DNA of 34,024 nucleotides, from contig NZ_JABDHQ010000022.1 of NCBI RefSeq assembly GCF_018709685.1, positions 1 to 34,024 on the forward strand. Reading direction: 5' to 3'. Below, one piece after another: positions 7,642 to 15,765 of the stretch (positions are counted from its first letter, which is position 1; every line of letters begins with the position of its first letter). The notes under the pieces are model-generated. The model was not told the DNA's origin and did no database searches. It saw nothing but the letters and a program-made list of their open reading frames with translations. The translations under genes and the position numbers were made by a program. The stretch is from Akkermansia muciniphila (GTDB lineage Bacteria > Verrucomicrobiota > Verrucomicrobiia > Verrucomicrobiales > Akkermansiaceae).

Positions 7642-8916
7642 ATGCCAGACGCTCGCTTTCAACCACTTCCCGGATTCCGTGACTTTGCCCCGGCGGACTG
7701 CGCCGTGCGCAACTACCTCTTTAACGCTTGGAAGAGGGTGGCGCACCGCTATGGATTCCTGGAATGGGAAGGCCCTACTGTAGAAGCCACGGAGCTCTAT
7801 CTTAAAAAGAGCGGAGGAGAACTGCCCACCCAGCTTTTCCGCTTTACGGACCAGGGTGGCCGGGATATTACCATCCGCCCGGAACTTACCGCCTCCCTGG
7901 GCCGCATTGCCGCCGCCTACCAGCGGGAATACACCAAGCCGCTCAAGTGGTTTGAAATAGGCTCCTGCTTCCGTTATGAAAAACCCCAGAAAGGACGCCT
8001 GCGTGAATTCTACCAGTTCAACGCGGATATTCTGGGGGAAGGTTCCGTCTGGGCGGACTCCGAACTGATTGCCCTGGCCATCGACTGCATGAGGGAGCTG
8101 GGCTTTACGCAGAACGACTTCATCGTGCGTGTCTCCGACCGCGAAGCCTGGATCAGGTTTGCCGCGGAACACGGCGTTCAGGAACAGGGCATTCCCGCCT
8201 TCCTGGGCATTGTGGACAAATTTGAACGTGACCGCCCGGAAGAATGCCAGCGCAAGCTGGACGCCTTCAACATCAGCCGCGGCGACCTGGTCGCCTTCAT
8301 TGAGAACCCGCCCGCCGGAGCCTCCGAACGCTACGACCTCCTGCTGAAAGACCTGGAAGCCCGCGGACTGGACGGCTATGTGAAGCTGGACCTCTCCGTG
8401 GTGCGCGGTCTGGCCTATTACACCGGGCTGGTTTTTGAAATCTTCGATACGAAGCGCAGCCTGCGCGCCGTGGCCGGAGGCGGCCGCTACGACACGCTGG
8501 TGGGCGCCCTCTCCAACAACGCGGTAGACATGGCCGCCACCGGATTTGCCATGGGAGACGCCGTCATCACCCACCTCATTGACCAGACCCCGCATGCCAA
8601 GGCATTGAAAGACGCCGCCCTGGCCGCAGCGGGCTGCGACGTTTTCCTGGTGCAGGCTTCCGAAAACCGCCGTGCGGAAGTGCTCTCCATCGCCTCCGCA
8701 CTCCGGGACCAGGGTTACAGCGTGGACCTTCCCCTTACCCTCACCAAGGTCAACGGCCAATTGCAGAAAGCCGCCAAATCCGGCGCGCGCGCGGCCCTGA
8801 TTGTGGGGGACGACTTCCCTTCCCTGGAACTGCGCGACCTGGGCGCGCGCGCCTCATCCTCCGTCGCTATGGACGACCTGTTTGACGCTCTGGCCTCCAT
8901 GACGGGCCGCGACTGA
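7642..8916 (+). CDS. hisS: Histidyl-tRNA synthetase
   Basis: This is a class II aminoacyl-tRNA synthetase that charges tRNA-His in the cytoplasm. At 424 residues it is of usual length. Recognised elements: the N-terminal GFRDF block, ITIRPELTASLGR, motif 2 around FRYEKPQKGRLREFYQFNAD, the histidine-binding signature GLAYYTGLVFEIF, and motif 3 around AVAGGGRYDTLVGALSNN with GFAMGD. The C-terminal part (DVFLVQASENRRAEVLSIAS onward) is the anticodon-binding domain. It is followed after 33 bases by aspS in the same direction; the two are probably one transcription unit ending at the terminator near 10.78 kb. Confidence 0.96.
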   Translation: MPDARFQPLPGFRDFAPADCAVRNYLFNAWKRVAHRYGFLEWEGPTVEATELYLKKSGGELPTQLFRFTDQGGRDITIRPELTASLGRIAAAYQREYTKPLKWFEIGSCFRYEKPQKGRLREFYQFNADILGEGSVWADSELIALAIDCMRELGFTQNDFIVRVSDREAWIRFAAEHGVQEQGIPAFLGIVDKFERDRPEECQRKLDAFNISRGDLVAFIENPPAGASERYDLLLKDLEARGLDGYVKLDLSVVRGLAYYTGLVFEIFDTKRSLRAVAGGGRYDTLVGALSNNAVDMAATGFAMGDAVITHLIDQTPHAKALKDAALAAAGCDVFLVQASENRRAEVLSIASALRDQGYSVDLPLTLTKVNGQLQKAAKSGARAALIVGDDFPSLELRDLGARASSSVAMDDLFDALASMTGRD

Positions 8917-8949
8917 TATTTCCCTCCCCTCCTTCCATTTTCAACAAAG

Positions 8950-10743
8950 ATGAACTCATACCGCACTCATACCTGCAGCGAATTGCGCGCTGCGAACATT
9001 GGCAAGCCGACCACCCTCATCGGCTGGGTAGACTCCGTCCGTGACCACGGCGGCGTCATATTTATCGACTTGCGCGACCGTACGGGCATCACCCAGGTAG
9101 TCTTTCACCCGGAAGTCAACCAGGACGTGGCCAGGGCCTCCCAGCAGCTCCGCTCCGAGGACATGATCCAGATTTCCGGCTCCGTAGCGGCCCGTCTAAA
9201 AACGGACACGGTGGACACCACGAATGCGGACCTGCCCACCGGGGAAATTGAAGTCTCCGCAGACACTCTGAACGTCATCAACAAGGCGGAAGTGCTCCCC
9301 TTCCAGCTGGACCGGGCCCTCTCCAATGAAGACCTGCGGCTCAAATACCGCTTTCTGGACCTGCGGCGCCCCGCCATGGTCCGCAACATGCAGATCCGCC
9401 ACCGCGTGACCAAAACCACGCGCGACTATCTGGATGAACACGGCTTCCTGGAAATTGAAACGCCCATCCTTTCCAAATCCACCCCGGAAGGCGCCCGCGA
9501 CTTCCTGGTCCCTTCCCGCCTGGCACCGGGCAAATTCTACGCCCTGCCCCAGGCTCCACAGCAGTACAAGCAACTGCTCATGGTAGCAGGCATGGAACGC
9601 TACTTCCAGATCGCCCGCTGCTTCCGTGACGAAGACCTGCGCGCGGACCGCCAGCTGGAATTCACCCAGGTGGACATTGAAGCCTCCTTCATCACGCCGG
9701 AAGACATCTACAACCTGGTGGAAGGCCTGCTCAAACGCGTGTATAAGGAAGCCCTGGACGTGGACATCCCCACCCCCTTCCCCCGCATGACGTGGAGGGA
9801 AGCCATGGATCAGTACGGTTCCGACAAGCCGGAACGCCGCTTCGGCATGAAGCTGACGGACGTCTCCTCCATCTTTGAAAACAGCGGCTTCAAGGTATTC
9901 TCTTCTGCCGTAAAAAATGGCGGCGTGGTCAAGGCCATTAACGCCAAGGGCTTCGGCTCCGCCTCCGTCGGCCAGATTGACGCCCTCACGAAAACCGCCG
10001 TGGAAGCCGGAGCCAAGGGCCTGGCCTACATCAAGGTGCGGGAAGAGGACTGGAGAAGCCCCATCTCCAAATTCCTTTCCGATGAAGAAAAGCAGAAGCT
10101 CACGGAAGCCCTGAACATTGAAACGGGAGACCTCGTTCTCTTTGCGGCCGGCCCGTGGGAACCCTCCTGCGACATCCTGGGCCGCGTGCGCCTGCAATGC
10201 GCCGACTTCATGGAACTGCTCAAGGACAACACGGAACGCGACTTCCTGTGGGTCATTGAATTCCCCCTGCTGGGCCGGGATGAGGAAGAACAGCGCTGGG
10301 TGGCCATCCACCACCCCTTCACCCGCCCCGTCAAGGAAGACGAGGAAAAACTGCTCAAGGGAGAACTCTCCGCAGACCTGCGCGCCCAGGCGTACGACGT
10401 GGTGCTTAACGGCACGGAACTGGGCGGCGGCTCCATCCGGATTCATGAACGCGACTTGCAGTCCGCCATGTTCAAGGCCCTGGGCATCACGGAAGAACAG
10501 GCCCGCGAACAATTCGGCCATATCCTGGACGCGTTCAGCTTTGGCGCTCCGCCCCACGGCGGCCTTGCCCTGGGCCTGGACCGCCTGGTCATGATGATCT
10601 GCAATGCGGAATCCATCCGTGAAGTCATCGCGTTCCCGAAAAACAACCGTGGAGCGGACCTGATGAGCGACTCCCCCGCCGCGGCGGAAGAACGCCAGCT
10701 GCGCGACATTCACATCCAGGTAAAACTGCCCGCTAAAAAATAA
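8950..10743 (+). CDS. aspS: Aspartyl-tRNA synthetase (bacterial type)
   Basis: This class II synthetase charges tRNA-Asp. The 597-residue length and layout are those of the bacterial type: an OB-fold anticodon-binding domain (LIGWVDSVRDHGGVIFIDLR), a catalytic core with motif 2 (RCFRDEDLRADRQLEFTQVD), an inserted GAD domain between about residues 290 and 420, and motif 3 (GGLALGLDRLVMM). TPEGARDFLVPSR is a further family block. Whether the enzyme is discriminating or also charges tRNA-Asn cannot be decided here. It is the second gene of the hisS-aspS unit. Confidence 0.96.
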   Translation: MNSYRTHTCSELRAANIGKPTTLIGWVDSVRDHGGVIFIDLRDRTGITQVVFHPEVNQDVARASQQLRSEDMIQISGSVAARLKTDTVDTTNADLPTGEIEVSADTLNVINKAEVLPFQLDRALSNEDLRLKYRFLDLRRPAMVRNMQIRHRVTKTTRDYLDEHGFLEIETPILSKSTPEGARDFLVPSRLAPGKFYALPQAPQQYKQLLMVAGMERYFQIARCFRDEDLRADRQLEFTQVDIEASFITPEDIYNLVEGLLKRVYKEALDVDIPTPFPRMTWREAMDQYGSDKPERRFGMKLTDVSSIFENSGFKVFSSAVKNGGVVKAINAKGFGSASVGQIDALTKTAVEAGAKGLAYIKVREEDWRSPISKFLSDEEKQKLTEALNIETGDLVLFAAGPWEPSCDILGRVRLQCADFMELLKDNTERDFLWVIEFPLLGRDEEEQRWVAIHHPFTRPVKEDEEKLLKGELSADLRAQAYDVVLNGTELGGGSIRIHERDLQSAMFKALGITEEQAREQFGHILDAFSFGAPPHGGLALGLDRLVMMICNAESIREVIAFPKNNRGADLMSDSPAAAEERQLRDIHIQVKLPAKK

Positions 10744-10760
10744 CCGGATTCTTTAAACTA

Positions 10761-10797
10761 AAAACCCCGGATGGAGAACTTCCATCCGGGGTTTTTT
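10761..10797 (+). terminator. aspS: Intrinsic terminator after aspS
   Basis: AAAACCCCGGATGGA (10761-10775) pairs with TCCATCCGGGGTTTT (10781-10795) around a 5-base loop, with the T-run continuing to 10797. It begins 17 bases after the aspS stop. The A-run on the left arm means it could also stop minus-strand transcripts arriving from the gene at 10849. Confidence 0.93.
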
Positions 10798-10848
10798 CAT
10801 GCAGGGATATCCGGAACCATGCCTGTCCTGATGAATGGCAGGCCCTTC

Positions 10849-11619
10849 CTATGAACCTTGCCTGCCGCTCGTCAGACGGCGGCGGATATCCGCAATCTGC
10901 CGTAAATTCTTCATCACGGGCAAACGGTGGCCCTTGTCCAGCGGAGGCGGAGGAGGATTGCCCGTGGTCACCATGGTAAAACGCTGATACCCTTTTACCT
11001 CTGGATAACGCCCCCAGTAATAGGCCGTCCACCCGCTGTCCGGGGCATCCGGGCCAAAAGGGGGATAAATCATGTGCCGTTCCTCCCCCGGATACAAATT
11101 AAAAGCGCTGGTGCCGATTACAATATCCTCCGGCGCGTCCGGCAACAGCTCCAGCCCGCGGACATACTCACGGATTTTTACGGCCGCATGCGCCTTCACG
11201 GCATACAGACAGCCGTAAACGCGCTGTTCCACGGAACCGCTGCCCCAGAACACCATGTCCCTGCGCCTTGCAAAGCGCCGCAGGTCTTCGCCGGATATCA
11301 TCACCGTATCCGCATCTATCTTCACCAGCGTATCCCCATCATCACCTGCGCTCCGGAGCATTTCATCCAGCATCCCTTCAATGCAGGCCTTCCCCCGCAA
11401 ATTGCCGCCCCTTTCCCAGGAAGACACGCGCCATTCCGCCCCCAGCTTCTCCGCCTGCGCCCTCACCTCCTCCGGACACGGATGCGCCCCGTCGTCAATC
11501 ACGGCCAGCCGGGCCTCCGGAAGGGCATGATGGACGCACAGCAGATTCTCACCGACCAGGGCGGCATCTCCCGAATACACGAACAAATGCACGTGGATAT
11601 TTGCTTTTTCCTTCTTCAT
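10849..11619 (-). CDS. Small glycosyltransferase-like protein (GT-A fold, DxD)
   Basis: The 256-residue protein has features of a GT-A nucleotide-sugar transferase: a beta strand ending in an acidic pair (ARLAVIDDG, residues 37-44), then a DxD-type motif LVKIDADTVMI (D102 and D104) that usually binds the metal and nucleotide-sugar. There is no signal peptide or membrane segment, so it should be cytoplasmic. It is paralogous to the gene at 25355-26140: both share a PEA...(V/L)DD...CPE..(K/R) block and the following VEWKV/AEWRV. The start directly abuts the sufE stop (TAG-ATG), suggesting translational coupling. The acceptor and sugar are unknown. Confidence 0.6.
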   Translation of the reverse strand: MKKEKANIHVHLFVYSGDAALVGENLLCVHHALPEARLAVIDDGAHPCPEEVRAQAEKLGAEWRVSSWERGGNLRGKACIEGMLDEMLRSAGDDGDTLVKIDADTVMISGEDLRRFARRRDMVFWGSGSVEQRVYGCLYAVKAHAAVKIREYVRGLELLPDAPEDIVIGTSAFNLYPGEERHMIYPPFGPDAPDSGWTAYYWGRYPEVKGYQRFTMVTTGNPPPPPLDKGHRLPVMKNLRQIADIRRRLTSGRQGS

Positions 11620-12192
11620 CTAAACTCTATTGCTGGAATTCTTTTCCTGCCTGCATCCATCATGGCAGGAATCACCTACTGCCTCCATCCGCTGCAGCGG
11701 GCCTTGTTCCGGAAACTCCGGAAGGGGCCCCGGCTGGGAAAAAGGAGAAACGGACACCCCGTTCCCGCTGCGCGCTTCCTGCCTCAGCCTCAATGCGCCC
11801 AGCTTGATTCTGGAAGCCATATTGCCCAGGGCATTCGCCCGGGAAGGAATCAGCCATTTTCCAAAGACGCCTTGACGGAAAAAATCCGTATCCGCCGCCA
11901 GCGCCTCACCCGGCGTCAGGCCTGAAAACAGCCTCACCCACAAAGCCATCAATCCCCGGCTGATGCGGGAATCACTATCTGCATCAATCCTCAGCAGGCC
12001 ATCTTTCAGGGACAGGCGCAGCCATACCCGGTACTGGCATCCCCGCAGAAGACAGGCTTCCGTCTTCCATTCTTCCGCAAAAGGGGGCAATTGCTCTCCC
12101 TGGCGCATCAAAAAACCATACAGGGCGCCTTCTCCCGGCAGAGCATTTAACTCCTTCAGCAGGGCATTCCGCCTTCCTTCAAAACAATCCAT
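11620..12192 (-). CDS. sufE: SufE-family sulfur acceptor
   Basis: SufE proteins take persulfide sulfur from the cysteine desulfurase SufS for Fe-S cluster assembly. The catalytic cysteine is in LLRGCQYRVWL (C52), matching the position in known SufE proteins. Other family blocks are IDADSDSRISRGLMALWVRL, then FSGLTPGEAL and SRANALGNM. The domain is complete by about residue 140. A further tail of roughly 50 residues, Pro- and Gly-rich and ending with CHDGC, is not part of the standard domain. No sufS or other suf gene is in the window, so the partner desulfurase (SufS or CsdA type) cannot be named. Confidence 0.88.
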   Translation of the reverse strand: MDCFEGRRNALLKELNALPGEGALYGFLMRQGEQLPPFAEEWKTEACLLRGCQYRVWLRLSLKDGLLRIDADSDSRISRGLMALWVRLFSGLTPGEALAADTDFFRQGVFGKWLIPSRANALGNMASRIKLGALRLRQEARSGNGVSVSPFSQPGPLPEFPEQGPLQRMEAVGDSCHDGCRQEKNSSNRV

Positions 12193-12284
12193 ACATTTCT
12201 ATCCGTTATCTGTTAAAACAACTCGGGCCGTTCCTGAAACTACTTGAAAACCACTCCAAACGATATCTGCGACGGCCCGGGCAC

Positions 12285-12914
12285 CTACCCTTTCAGCACG
12301 CACTCGTCCCGGGACGCCACGACGGAACCGGACCCGATTTCAATATTCAAAATGCGGCAGGGATGCTGGCGCTGTTCCGAGGCGCAATGCTGCAATCCCT
12401 GAATCAATACCCTCAGGTCGCCCTCCCGGTCATTCAGCCTCCAGCCGGAAATAAGCAAACGGAGGCACCGGACTTTCTCATCTCCATTCGTCTGGAACCA
12501 GATGAACATCGTCTCATCCGTGACCATGCGGCAACCCTTTCCGGTAAGCCTGAACATCCTCGAATTCACCGGATACTCCATACTGTCCCAGAAAATCTCC
12601 TTCATGCCGCAATCGGCAGGCCCCTTCACAGTAATCTTTCCTCCGGGAAACCATCCCATGTGAAACAACAAATACCGCATCAGGGAGGCGCGCCTCAACG
12701 CACAATCCTCCTGGTGGGTACCTAGGCCGAGCGACTTTCTGGCCCCACAAAACTTGCTGCCCCGGTCAATGGTTAGCCTGACCTTATAACTTCCCGATGT
12801 ATTCTTCCTCAATTCGATTGATCTATAGATGGACATGCAAATATTCATACAATATCCAAAAACTATATATATAAAATCAAACGGGCCTAGAAGAAAAATG
12901 TTAGAAAACAACAT
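12285..12914 (-). CDS. Hypothetical protein
   Basis: I do not recognise this 209-residue protein. If translation starts at the first ATG, residues 2-30 form a hydrophobic segment (FSNIFLLGPFDFIYIVFGYC) that could be a membrane anchor. ATGs at 12848 and 12836 would remove most of it and start at MNICMSIYRS or MSIYRSIELR. The remainder is a soluble-looking mixed sequence with several Cys residues and no known motif. The upstream sequence is AT-rich while the body resembles the backbone, so it lies at the edge of the AT-rich island. The 92-base gap to sufE contains an inverted repeat (CGGGCCGT 12224-12231 with 12272-12279) of unknown role. Confidence 0.5.
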   Translation of the reverse strand: MLFSNIFLLGPFDFIYIVFGYCMNICMSIYRSIELRKNTSGSYKVRLTIDRGSKFCGARKSLGLGTHQEDCALRRASLMRYLLFHMGWFPGGKITVKGPADCGMKEIFWDSMEYPVNSRMFRLTGKGCRMVTDETMFIWFQTNGDEKVRCLRLLISGWRLNDREGDLRVLIQGLQHCASEQRQHPCRILNIEIGSGSVVASRDECVLKG

Positions 12915-13223
12915 AACATAAGTAAATGCAACAATATCAGAAAACTATGTCGTGAAGAAAAATCAAGATATTCAACGTTTTGGACGTTTTGGGGGCTGCA
13001 TGAAGGAATATCCCGTCCAATTTTTATCCCTTCCGGTAGCAGGAAAACAGAACATCCTTGCACATATCGTTACGGCAAGCTCCTGTAAAAATCCCACATA
13101 GCCAACCGGGGACGAATCGTCAAGCAACTTTCACACTATTTACGGGCACGCCAAAAGGCCACTCCTGTCTAACAGACAGAAATGACCCCAGCTCCTTTCA
13201 CACAACAGGCAGGAAAAGCTTCT
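12915..13223. other. Intergenic stretch without a supported gene
   Basis: About 310 bases separate the 209-aa gene from the lipoprotein gene at 13224. A plus-strand frame from 13058 to 13324 (88 codons) overlaps the neighbouring gene and shows no recognisable content. A 6 bp hairpin (CTGTCT-AAC-AGACAG, 13165-13179) has no T-run. It presumably holds the promoter of the 209-aa gene, but I cannot point to it. Confidence 0.4.
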
Positions 13224-13913
13224 TTACTTTTCCGGAACCGGATAGCCTGCCCCCTGAATGGCTCTTAATCCTGGAACGCTGGAGGGTTCCCAGGGAGCGC
13301 GCTTCAAATACCGGTGCAATATAAAAGTATCTTCCTTCCGGATGCCTTCCACGGATGTCCATGCATATTCTCCATATACCGTTCGGTGGGTCCGTGGGTC
13401 AAAAAACTCCACCAATGCCACAACATCACTCGAAGGGTGTTTAAGAGTACCGGTCCTTTTATCCACGGCATATTGATAGATGCCTTTGACGCCATGCACC
13501 ACAACCGTTGATCCCTTCGGCACGACCGGAAGACGGGCTCCTTTTCTCCAACTCTGTTCATCTTTCTGGTCCCACAATCCCTGAAACCTCAAGTATTGCT
13601 TAAAATCATCCCCATACAATTCACGCATATCCGGATTATAAATCACCGGGTAATAGCGCACATGCATATCACTTTGCAATTTCAATGGACGCTTCACATA
13701 ATCGCAATACGGCTTCTCCCCATTTAGATTGCGGCAGGCATAATAGGAAAAAACATGGGAGAAATTTTGTTCAGCCGTGTAATCTTCACAACACCATGTC
13801 TCCGGATTGAGCAGAAAATATCCTTCCGTTTGCTGCAGCCACTGGGAACAAGAACATAGCGTTATTCCGGCAAACGGTGCTAGCAACACTCTTAATCGGA
13901 AGAAAAACTTCAT
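13224..13913 (-). CDS. Putative lipoprotein of unknown function
   Basis: The likely start is the ATG at 13913 (MKFFFRLRVLLAPFAGITLC), 11 codons inside the longest frame, because it gives a classic lipoprotein signal: positive charges, a hydrophobic core and the lipobox-like LCSC. The mature part of about 205 residues is Tyr- and Cys-rich (NPETWCCEDYT, YYACRNLNGEKPYCDYV) and ends with a likely folded domain (VVPKGSTVVVHGVKGIYQYA, VALVEFFDPRTHRTVYGEYA). I know no family for it. It lies at the downstream end of the AT-rich array and may or may not belong to the toxin locus. Confidence 0.6.
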   Translation of the reverse strand: MKFFFRLRVLLAPFAGITLCSCSQWLQQTEGYFLLNPETWCCEDYTAEQNFSHVFSYYACRNLNGEKPYCDYVKRPLKLQSDMHVRYYPVIYNPDMRELYGDDFKQYLRFQGLWDQKDEQSWRKGARLPVVPKGSTVVVHGVKGIYQYAVDKRTGTLKHPSSDVVALVEFFDPRTHRTVYGEYAWTSVEGIRKEDTFILHRYLKRAPWEPSSVPGLRAIQGAGYPVPEK

Positions 13914-14113
13914 GGTTAACAACATCTTATACCATGTTACCAACATTTCCAGTAAAAAGGAAATGCCTTCAAATTTCCAATCATCTCTGAACCCAACTCT
14001 TTTTTCTCCTTATCCCCCTGCCGGATCACCACAAGTAGTCTCTCATATGGGCAACAAATACCGCCCTACAAAATTAATATCACATCCGAAGATTCTTCTT
14101 TCATAATAATATA

Positions 14114-14147
14114 AGATTCGCAGCAAGTTAATACCTGCTGCGAATCT
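14114..14147 (-). terminator. Hairpin downstream of the lipoprotein pair
   Basis: AGATTCGCAGCA (14114-14125) pairs perfectly with TGCTGCGAATCT (14136-14147) over 12 bp with a 10-base loop. It lies about 33 bases after the stop of the 152-aa lipoprotein gene and is followed on the minus strand by the AT-rich TATATTATTAT rather than a clean T-run. Nothing else was seen between 13914 and 14179. Confidence 0.6.
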
Positions 14148-14179
14148 ATAAATATCAACCTGTCAATCAGGAAGAAAAA

Positions 14180-14638
14180 TTATTGAAACGAATCTGTTAA
14201 AAAATAATTAGCCGTAAAAGGAGACAAATTTTGGCACTTGTTCCTCATTCTCTCATACAATTCATTCGCTTTTTCTGTCTTGGGAATAGATTGATCACCC
14301 ACAACATCCAACCAGGATGAATTGGCCGGTAAACGAGTACCGTGTTGCATGTACAAAACATTTACTCCATACTTTCTCGCCAACTGTGCACTGTATTCCG
14401 CTACATTCGGATGATCTTGAGGGCTCCATTCTTTTATTCCCATATTTATATACATGGAAGATTTTACATCATGCGCAAGGCGATTGCTATCCTCATTGAC
14501 TGAAGAAGAACGATATAATTGCTCCAATTTGCTGTACTTCTGGCCTAGTGTAGAGTTTTCTTTTATTTCGGAGGAACAAGAGATCAATCCTCCACATAGG
14601 CAAAAGAAACTTATTTTATATAACCATATATTGTTCAT
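14180..14638 (-). CDS. Small lipoprotein, paralog of the adjacent gene
   Basis: This 152-residue protein has a short hydrophobic N terminus and a lipobox, GGLISCSS, predicting a lipid-anchored protein after cleavage before Cys21. The C-terminal half shares a block with the neighbouring 147-aa protein: LARKYGVNVLYMQHGTRLPA here against LARKYGINLFYMQEGRKIPA there, followed by KTEKANELYERM against KTKGAQEIYEEQ. The pair is 11 bases apart and probably co-transcribed. The family is not known to me. Position downstream of the Rhs gene, in an array of small exported proteins, suggests an immunity or accessory role, but this is inference. Confidence 0.65.
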   Translation of the reverse strand: MNNIWLYKISFFCLCGGLISCSSEIKENSTLGQKYSKLEQLYRSSSVNEDSNRLAHDVKSSMYINMGIKEWSPQDHPNVAEYSAQLARKYGVNVLYMQHGTRLPANSSWLDVVGDQSIPKTEKANELYERMRNKCQNLSPFTANYFLTDSFQ

Positions 14639-14649
14639 AGTACATAATT

Positions 14650-15093
14650 TTAAATCTGATTTAATTTCCTGGCCATCCCATATTGTTCTTCATAAATTTC
14701 TTGTGCTCCTTTTGTCTTACGCACTGTTGGATCATGAATTGTTTCCATAAATATAAGGTAAGCAGGGATCTTTCTTCCTTCTTGCATATAGAACAAATTG
14801 ATTCCATACTTACGCGCCAACATATCCGTAAAGTCAGCCCCCCCAACCGGCATCTTTGTTTTTCCAGCCCAAAAAGGAACCAATGCTGCATAATATTCTT
14901 TCTTCAGTTGCCTATAGTATGCTTCATTCCGGGATTGCTCTGTATTCGTTAACCGAACATATAAATTTTCCAGCTTCTGATATTCTGGTGCCGTCGCTGT
15001 CAATTGATCCACGCTGGAAGAACAAGAAACGAGTATTCCTGTTATACCTGCTATGCACAAGCCATTTAAATAGGTAATTATTTTCTTCATCAT
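14650..15093 (-). CDS. Small lipoprotein, paralog of the adjacent gene
   Basis: This is a 147-residue lipoprotein: MMKKIITYLNGLCIAGITGI leads into the lipobox LVSCSSS. The mature protein resembles the 152-aa neighbour (see the shared LARKYG(I/V)N and YMQ block). Its ATG-ATG start sits immediately at the end of a decayed Rhs-core fragment (15097-15150), so the reading frame begins where homology to the Rhs gene stops. The insertion boundary therefore coincides with the start codon. Function is unknown; an immunity role is possible by position only. Confidence 0.65.
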   Translation of the reverse strand: MMKKIITYLNGLCIAGITGILVSCSSSVDQLTATAPEYQKLENLYVRLTNTEQSRNEAYYRQLKKEYYAALVPFWAGKTKMPVGGADFTDMLARKYGINLFYMQEGRKIPAYLIFMETIHDPTVRKTKGAQEIYEEQYGMARKLNQI

Positions 15094-15096
15094 TGT

Positions 15097-15150
15097 ACTC
15101 AGGAAGAACGGGATGCACGTGTTTTGGTACAGTGCATGCCTGCCTCATTC
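15097..15150 (-). pseudogene. Decayed Rhs-core fragment, copy R1
   Basis: On the minus strand this stretch aligns by eye with the Rhs coding sequence around 20635-20682: GGCATGCACTGTACC, AAAACACGTGCATCCC and CTGAGTACAATG against the Rhs segment encoding ASMDCTQNTSNPPLQGTW. It is in the same orientation as the Rhs gene and follows the T1 hairpin. It is too short and diverged to encode anything. Confidence 0.6.
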
Positions 15151-15154
15151 ATGA

Positions 15155-15183
15155 ACAAACACCAAGGCTCATATGAGCCCCGG
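15155..15183 (-). terminator. Hairpin terminator T1 after the 154-aa gene
   Basis: On the minus strand CCGGGGCTC-ATAT-GAGCCTTGG (15183-15162) forms a 9 bp stem with two G-T pairs, followed by TGTTTGTTC. It is about 45 bases after the stop at 15227 and is related in sequence and position to T2 and T3. Confidence 0.7.
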
Positions 15184-15226
15184 GTATAGTTATTTTGCAT
15201 CAAAATTCTAGATAAGTATATAATAT

Positions 15227-15691
15227 TTAATTTCTTTTGTTAACGGTAATTTTACTTTTATCCTTGTACATATCAAGCACTACAGTAATTACTGCATCAA
15301 TATATTCTCCCGCCGTATCAGATTTTGCATAATATATGAAACTTTTTCCCGGCATATTGACCGTTATTTCTTTTCTTTGCTGAAAATCAATCTTCGAACT
15401 TTTTACATTATTTATTAAATCATTCAATTTTGAAATAAATTCATTCGAATTTCCTTTTACATCAAATTCCAGTTTATCCTTGGAAGAATGGGCATAAATA
15501 TCAGGAATCATTTTTTTCACATTTATTGCATTACCATTTATTTGATAAAAATAATAATATGATGATGTACCTGGATCGACCACTCCCTTACAATGATAGA
15601 CATTAATTTCTTCCACCTCTCTTATGTTCTGACAAGAAACATTAGGAATTGAAGCTAAAATGATCAGCGCTATGATATTTTTAATTTGCAT
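15227..15691 (-). CDS. Exported protein of unknown function (154 aa), immunity-like by context
   Basis: The 154-residue protein starts with a clear export signal (MQIKNIIALIILASIPNVSC); the Cys could make it a lipoprotein, though Asn at -3 is unusual for a lipobox. The mature part is Lys- and Tyr-rich with no family I know. It follows the 284-aa exported gene by 75 bases on the same strand. A degraded copy of its 3' half lies at 18986-19165 just behind the Rhs gene, so this gene family has been placed at the Rhs 3' end at least once. Codon use is strongly AT-biased compared with the backbone. Confidence 0.7.
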   Translation of the reverse strand: MQIKNIIALIILASIPNVSCQNIREVEEINVYHCKGVVDPGTSSYYYFYQINGNAINVKKMIPDIYAHSSKDKLEFDVKGNSNEFISKLNDLINNVKSSKIDFQQRKEITVNMPGKSFIYYAKSDTAGEYIDAVITVVLDMYKDKSKITVNKRN

Positions 15692-15765
15692 ATTTCAGAT
15701 AATATTATTTTTTCTACAAAGATGCATCGTATCATTTCCTTAAATAATTCATGATGGGAAATTAA

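Noticed and set aside
7630-8760. Minus-strand frame of 376 codons opposite hisS
   Set aside because: Antisense to a complete histidyl-tRNA synthetase gene and lacking any motif.
9196-10713. Long minus-strand open frame (505 codons) opposite aspS
   Set aside because: It lies entirely antisense to a clear aspartyl-tRNA synthetase gene; high-GC codon structure commonly leaves such mirror frames open, and its translation has no recognisable domain.
12224-12279. Inverted repeat CGGGCCGT/ACGGCCCG between sufE and the 209-aa gene as a terminator
   Set aside because: The 8 bp arms are 40 bases apart with no T-run, so a stable terminator is unlikely; noted only in the neighbouring gene entry.
13058-13324. 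Plus-strand frame of 88 codons
   Set aside because: Overlaps the end of the lipoprotein gene on the other strand and shows no signal peptide, motif or ribosome binding site.
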